Positions 32,756 through 36,103 of a stretch of 36,103 bases of DNA are shown here, in pieces; the first letter of the stretch is position 1; each line of letters starts with the position of its first letter. The notes beneath the pieces were generated by a model. That model saw only the letters and a program-made list of their open reading frames with translations, made no database searches and was not told where the DNA came from. The position numbers and the translations under genes were made by a program. Origin of the DNA: Oxalobacteraceae bacterium (GTDB lineage Bacteria; Pseudomonadota; Gammaproteobacteria; Burkholderiales; Burkholderiaceae_D); contig JAIXYM010000004.1 in the NCBI GenBank assembly GCA_027490255.1, forward strand, positions 1 to 36,103, written 5' to 3'.

Positions 32756-33457
32756 ATGCGTATAGCCATCCTCGATAACGATGCTGCTCAAGCCGAGCAA
32801 ATGAGCCTCTGGTTGAGCAGCCCAATGACTGAGCTGCATCGATTTGACAGCCTGGAGGCGATGCTCCAAGGCCTGCGCAAAGGCGAAATTGATGTGATGG
32901 TGGTGCACTGGCCAACGGCTACCGATGTACAACGCATCAAGGACGCAATCGACCAGCGATCTCCTATCGTGCCTCTACTGCTGGTGACGGAGCGAGCAAA
33001 GGTGGATGCGCAGACCGTCTTGCTCAACCATCCGGCCGTTGATTATTTGCTCAAACCCCTCAGGCAGGCGGATCTTGTTACACGAGTCAGCGTGCTGAAA
33101 AAGCGATTTCACGCAGCCAGCGCCAAGCCTGAAGATTGTCATGCATTTGGATCTTATCTATTTGATACGCATGCAGGTCAGGTCAGCCTGAATGGCGAAG
33201 TCATACGCATGACCGAAAAAGAATTCCGGCTTGCCCTGCTGTTCTTTCGACATATGGACAAACCGCTGTCGCGTGCATTTATCCTCGAATCGGTATGGCC
33301 GGAGAATGCGGAGTTTTCATCCCGCAGCATGGATACCCATGTGTCGCGGGTGCGAACCAAACTAGGCCTGCAGCCCGCGCGGGGATTCCGACTTGCGCCG
33401 GTCTACAGTTATGGCTACCGGCTTGAGCAAATTAAAGGTTGGGGAGACGCTGAATAA
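32756..33457 (+). CDS. OmpR/PhoB-family response regulator lacking the phosphoacceptor aspartate
   Basis: The 233-residue protein has a receiver-like domain (1-115) and a winged-helix DNA-binding domain (about 130-228) with MTEKEFRLALLFF, the recognition-helix part SRSMDTHVSRVRTKL, and the YSYGYRL beta-hairpin. In the receiver the acidic pocket is partly kept (D7, D9), and so are the switch T78 and K100 in LLKPL, but the position of the phosphorylated Asp in DVMVVHWP is His51. It is therefore probably phosphorylation-independent or responds to another input. No histidine kinase gene is adjacent. It is divergent from the secretion operon, which is its likely target. Confidence 0.85.
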   Translation: MRIAILDNDAAQAEQMSLWLSSPMTELHRFDSLEAMLQGLRKGEIDVMVVHWPTATDVQRIKDAIDQRSPIVPLLLVTERAKVDAQTVLLNHPAVDYLLKPLRQADLVTRVSVLKKRFHAASAKPEDCHAFGSYLFDTHAGQVSLNGEVIRMTEKEFRLALLFFRHMDKPLSRAFILESVWPENAEFSSRSMDTHVSRVRTKLGLQPARGFRLAPVYSYGYRLEQIKGWGDAE

Positions 33458-33475
33458 ATCCGCGTTTTGCAGCTC

Positions 33476-33531
33476 GCCCACGTGCCAGTGCGACGCATGG
33501 GCAAGAAAAGTAAGGGACCTTGCCCCTTTTT
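33476..33531 (+). terminator. Candidate terminator after the regulator gene
   Basis: A GCCCA / TGGGC hairpin (33476-33502) is followed by AAGGG-N7-CCCTT (33512-33528), which runs into TTTTT. The second stem is short but has the right tail. It lies between the regulator stop and the hemA promoter. Confidence 0.45.
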
Positions 33532-33593
33532 CGGCCGCCGACGATTCTGGTTTTATTTAGTCATTACCGCTCTGAGTGCTGACGACCAGCGGC

Positions 33594-33599
33594 TATAAT
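33594..33599 (+). promoter_or_regulatory. hemA -10 element candidate
   Basis: TATAAT lies 33 bp upstream of the hemA ATG, giving a 5' leader of about 25 nt. No -35 close to consensus is visible at 16-18 bp upstream. Confidence 0.45.
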
Positions 33600-33631
33600 A
33601 GACCCGAATCAATCTTTCACGGCAACCCCGC

Positions 33632-34915
33632 ATGCAACTGCTCGCCGTAGGGCTCAATCACACCACGGCTCCCGTCTCGCTCCGCGAGAAAGTAGCCTTC
33701 CCGGCCGACCAGCTCGGTCAGGCAGTGGCATCCGCGTGCGCGTGGTTTGGCGAATCAGGGCAGCAGTCCCATGAAACCGCGATTCTCTCTACCTGCAATC
33801 GAACCGAGATTTACGGCGCTAGCGCCAACGACGGAAAAATAGAGACAGCCATAGATGCGACTGCGCATTTTGTGGCGGATTATCACAAGCTGCCTTACGC
33901 AGAACTTCGGCCTTACCTATATGCGCTGCCGCAGGATGATGCGGTTCGCCATGCCTTCCGCGTTGCCTCCGGCCTGGACTCCATGGTGCTTGGCGAGCCT
34001 CAGATCCTCGGCCAGATGAAAGATGCGGTCCGTCAGGCCGAAGCAGCCGGCGGACTGGGCACTTATTTGCATCAAATGTTTCAGCGTACCTTTGCGGTTG
34101 CCAAAGAAGTGCGCACCACCACTGAGATTGGTGCGCACAGTGTCTCGATGGCAGCGGCCTCGGTGCGCTTATCCGAACGAATTTTCGATAAGCTCTCCGA
34201 CCAGCACGTACTGTTCATTGGTGCCGGTGAAATGATCGAATTGTGCGCCACCCACTTCGCGGCGCATCATCCCAAAACACTGACGATTGCCAACCGTACT
34301 GTCGATCGCGCTGAACAACTCGCGAATCGTCTCGGTGGCAAAACCATGCGCCTCGCCGAGCTGCCCGACCAGCTCGCGAATTTCGATATCGTCATCTCTT
34401 GCACTGCGTCCTCACTTCCTATCATCGGATTGGGCATGGTCGAGCGCGCGATCAAGGCACGGCGCCGCAAGCCCATGGTCATGGTCGATCTTGCCGTGCC
34501 GCGCGATATCGAATCCGAAGTCAGTCGCATGAATGATGTCTTCCTGTATACCGTCGATGATCTGGGTACTGCAGTCCAAATCGGCATGGAAAACCGTCAG
34601 TCCGCAGTGGCACAAGCAGAAGCCATCATCGAAACCCGCGTGCAGGGATTCATGAACTGGCTCGACAGTCGCGCGATTGTGCCGCTGATTCAAGACCTGC
34701 AAGAAAGCAGTGAGCAAATGCGTCAGATGGAACTCGAACGCGCGCGCAAGCTGCTGGCACGTGGCGAAGATGTGGAGGCGGTGCTCGAAGCACTCTCCAA
34801 AGGACTGACCGCAAAATTCCTTCACGGTCCACAACAAGCATTGCATCAGGCCGATGCCGACGAGCGCGCGCGTCTGGCCCAGTGGCTGCCACAACTCTTC
34901 CGTACCAAGCGCTAG
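33632..34915 (+). CDS. hemA: Glutamyl-tRNA reductase
   Basis: The 427-residue enzyme reduces Glu-tRNA(Glu) to glutamate-1-semialdehyde, the first step of C5 tetrapyrrole (heme) synthesis. The N-terminus [18 protein letters not shown] is canonical, and the catalytic cysteine is C55 in [24 protein letters not shown] follows, then the NADPH-binding GAGEMIEL near 198 and the C-terminal dimerisation helix region. The order hemA then prfA is conserved across proteobacteria. prfA starts 83 bp downstream. Confidence 0.97.
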   Translation: MQLLAVGLNHTTAPVSLREKVAFPADQLGQAVASACAWFGESGQQSHETAILSTCNRTEIYGASANDGKIETAIDATAHFVADYHKLPYAELRPYLYALPQDDAVRHAFRVASGLDSMVLGEPQILGQMKDAVRQAEAAGGLGTYLHQMFQRTFAVAKEVRTTTEIGAHSVSMAAASVRLSERIFDKLSDQHVLFIGAGEMIELCATHFAAHHPKTLTIANRTVDRAEQLANRLGGKTMRLAELPDQLANFDIVISCTASSLPIIGLGMVERAIKARRRKPMVMVDLAVPRDIESEVSRMNDVFLYTVDDLGTAVQIGMENRQSAVAQAEAIIETRVQGFMNWLDSRAIVPLIQDLQESSEQMRQMELERARKLLARGEDVEAVLEALSKGLTAKFLHGPQQALHQADADERARLAQWLPQLFRTKR

Positions 34916-34997
34916 CGAGGTCTTTCTCAGCGCTTCGCAGTATCCGGCAGTTTTGCCGGCGTCCCCTGATCCAACCCTTGCTCCAACCACACCTCGC

Positions 34998-36074
34998 ATG
35001 AAACCGTCCCTGCTTTCCAAGCTCGATCAGCTGACCCAAAGGCTGGAAGAAGTCAGCGCCCTGATGAATCAGGAAGGTGCGACTGCCGACATGGAGCATT
35101 ACCGCAAGCTCACCCGCGAGCATTCAGAGCTCGAACCGCTGGTGGCTCTGCACGCAGAGTGGACGCAGTCGCAGGCCGATCTGATCGCTGCACAGGAAAT
35201 GATGAGCGATCCGGAAATGAAAAGTTTCGCGCAAGAAGAGATCAATGCGGCCCAGGAGCGCGCTGCTGCGCTGGAGCTCGATTTGCAGAAAATGATGCTG
35301 CCCAAAGATCCCAACGATGATCGCAACATCTTCCTCGAGATACGCGCTGGCACGGGTGGTGATGAATCGGCGCTGTTCGCCGGTGATTTGCTGCGTATGT
35401 ACACGCGCTTTGCAGAGCGCCAACGCTGGCAGGTGGAAATGGTTTCCGAGTCACCTTCGGAACTGGGGGGTTACAAGGAAGTGATCGTTCGCATCGTCGG
35501 TCATGGCGCGTACTCGCGACTGAAGTTCGAATCCGGTGGCCATCGCGTGCAGCGTGTGCCAGCTACCGAAGCACAGGGACGGATTCATACCTCGGCCTGT
35601 ACCGTCGCAGTGATGCCTGAAGCGGATGAAATTGGCGAGGTCGATATCAACCCGGCAGATTTGCGTATCGACACCTATCGCGCTTCGGGCGCAGGTGGGC
35701 AGCACATCAACAAAACCGATTCGGCTGTGCGCATCACGCACCTGCCCAGCGGCATCGTGGTCGAATGTCAGGATGACCGCAGTCAGCATAAAAACAAAGC
35801 GCAGGCACTCAAAGTGCTAGCCACCCGCATCAAGGATGTACAACTGCGCGCGCAGCAATCTGCGGAAGCCGCGACCCGAAAATCATTGGTAGGATCGGGC
35901 GACCGCAGCGAGCGCATTCGCACCTATAATTTTCCGCAGGGACGGATCACGGATCACCGCATCAACCTCACGTTGTACAAACTGGACATGGTGATGGAAG
36001 GTGATTTGGACGAATTAACTGATACGCTGATGGCCGAGCATCAGGCAGAGCTGCTAGCGGCGCTGGCGGATTGA
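34998..36074 (+). CDS. prfA: Peptide chain release factor 1
   Basis: The 358-residue factor reads UAA and UAG stop codons. The tripeptide anticodon PAT is in [10 protein letters not shown] near residue 187, and the GGQ loop is in [12 protein letters not shown] near 231, which hydrolyses peptidyl-tRNA. I chose the ATG at 34998 because [12 protein letters not shown] is the family N-terminus; the open frame extends upstream to 34854 but overlaps hemA. PrmC, which methylates the GGQ glutamine, would be expected next, beyond the right edge. The 29 bases after the stop hold nothing further. Confidence 0.97.
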   Translation: MKPSLLSKLDQLTQRLEEVSALMNQEGATADMEHYRKLTREHSELEPLVALHAEWTQSQADLIAAQEMMSDPEMKSFAQEEINAAQERAAALELDLQKMMLPKDPNDDRNIFLEIRAGTGGDESALFAGDLLRMYTRFAERQRWQVEMVSESPSELGGYKEVIVRIVGHGAYSRLKFESGGHRVQRVPATEAQGRIHTSACTVAVMPEADEIGEVDINPADLRIDTYRASGAGGQHINKTDSAVRITHLPSGIVVECQDDRSQHKNKAQALKVLATRIKDVQLRAQQSAEAATRKSLVGSGDRSERIRTYNFPQGRITDHRINLTLYKLDMVMEGDLDELTDTLMAEHQAELLAALAD

Positions 36075-36103
36075 CGGCGACACTTTTTGGTCAATCCATT
36101 CAC

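Noticed and set aside
32538..32915. Minus-strand ORF of 125 codons between the secretion genes and the regulator
   Set aside because: It overlaps the start of the regulator antisense, has no recognisable domain or start signal, and covers the repeat-containing regulatory spacer.

Overview
The window looks like a chromosomal segment of a betaproteobacterium, probably of the order Burkholderiales. The left edge carries the 5' end of a 16S rRNA gene on the minus strand whose first ~100 bases have a Burkholderiales-like V1 region. The gene order mltA / apaG / rpe / trpE ... trpG-trpD-trpC is the arrangement expected in that class. Backbone GC is roughly 55% by eye. All calls come from reading the sequence; no database search was run.

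Left backbone (1-6495): rRNA operon promoter and leader, an enoyl-CoA hydratase, a hemerythrin-like protein, the lipoprotein transglycosylase MltA head-to-head with a 31-residue membrane peptide, apaG, rpe, and trpE. trpE is preceded by a Trp-rich leader peptide and a terminator hairpin, which together look like a classical attenuator. The gph gene often found between rpe and trpE is absent.

Accessory island (about 6497-23474): 17 kb sits between trpE and trpG, which are normally adjacent and co-translated. The first 17 bases of trpG occur twice (16/17 identical): once directly after the trpE stop, where they lead into an 18-codon dead-end ORF, and once as the start of the intact trpG. This is what site-specific integration into the 5' end of trpG would leave. 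The island holds a truncated IS30-type transposase gene, a large membrane protein, a polyprenyl-phosphate-type GT2, a dehydrogenase/GFO-IDH fusion, two zinc-ribbon methyltransferases and a decayed third one. It also holds a complete IS2-group element with a 5-bp target duplication, a membrane fatty-acid desaturase, an alpha/alpha-toroid protein, an AsnB-type amidotransferase and a small EamA/ArnE-like transporter. Its right end carries two broken accessory genes of possible phage or ICE origin. GC content changes abruptly (about 40% to 65%), twice inside genes, so the island is a mosaic. The intact genes together suggest synthesis and modification of a cell-surface glycan or lipid-linked sugar.

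Right backbone (23475-36103): trpG-trpD-trpC, a stand-alone MnmC-type FAD oxidoreductase with a small secreted protein upstream, a surface-adhesin-E-like secreted protein, and a complete three-gene type I secretion system (ABC, adaptor, TolC) on the minus strand. Divergent from the secretion genes is an OmpR/PhoB-type regulator that lacks the phosphoacceptor Asp; three 11-bp-spaced direct repeats lie upstream of it. The window ends with hemA and prfA. No secreted substrate gene is visible for the secretion system.
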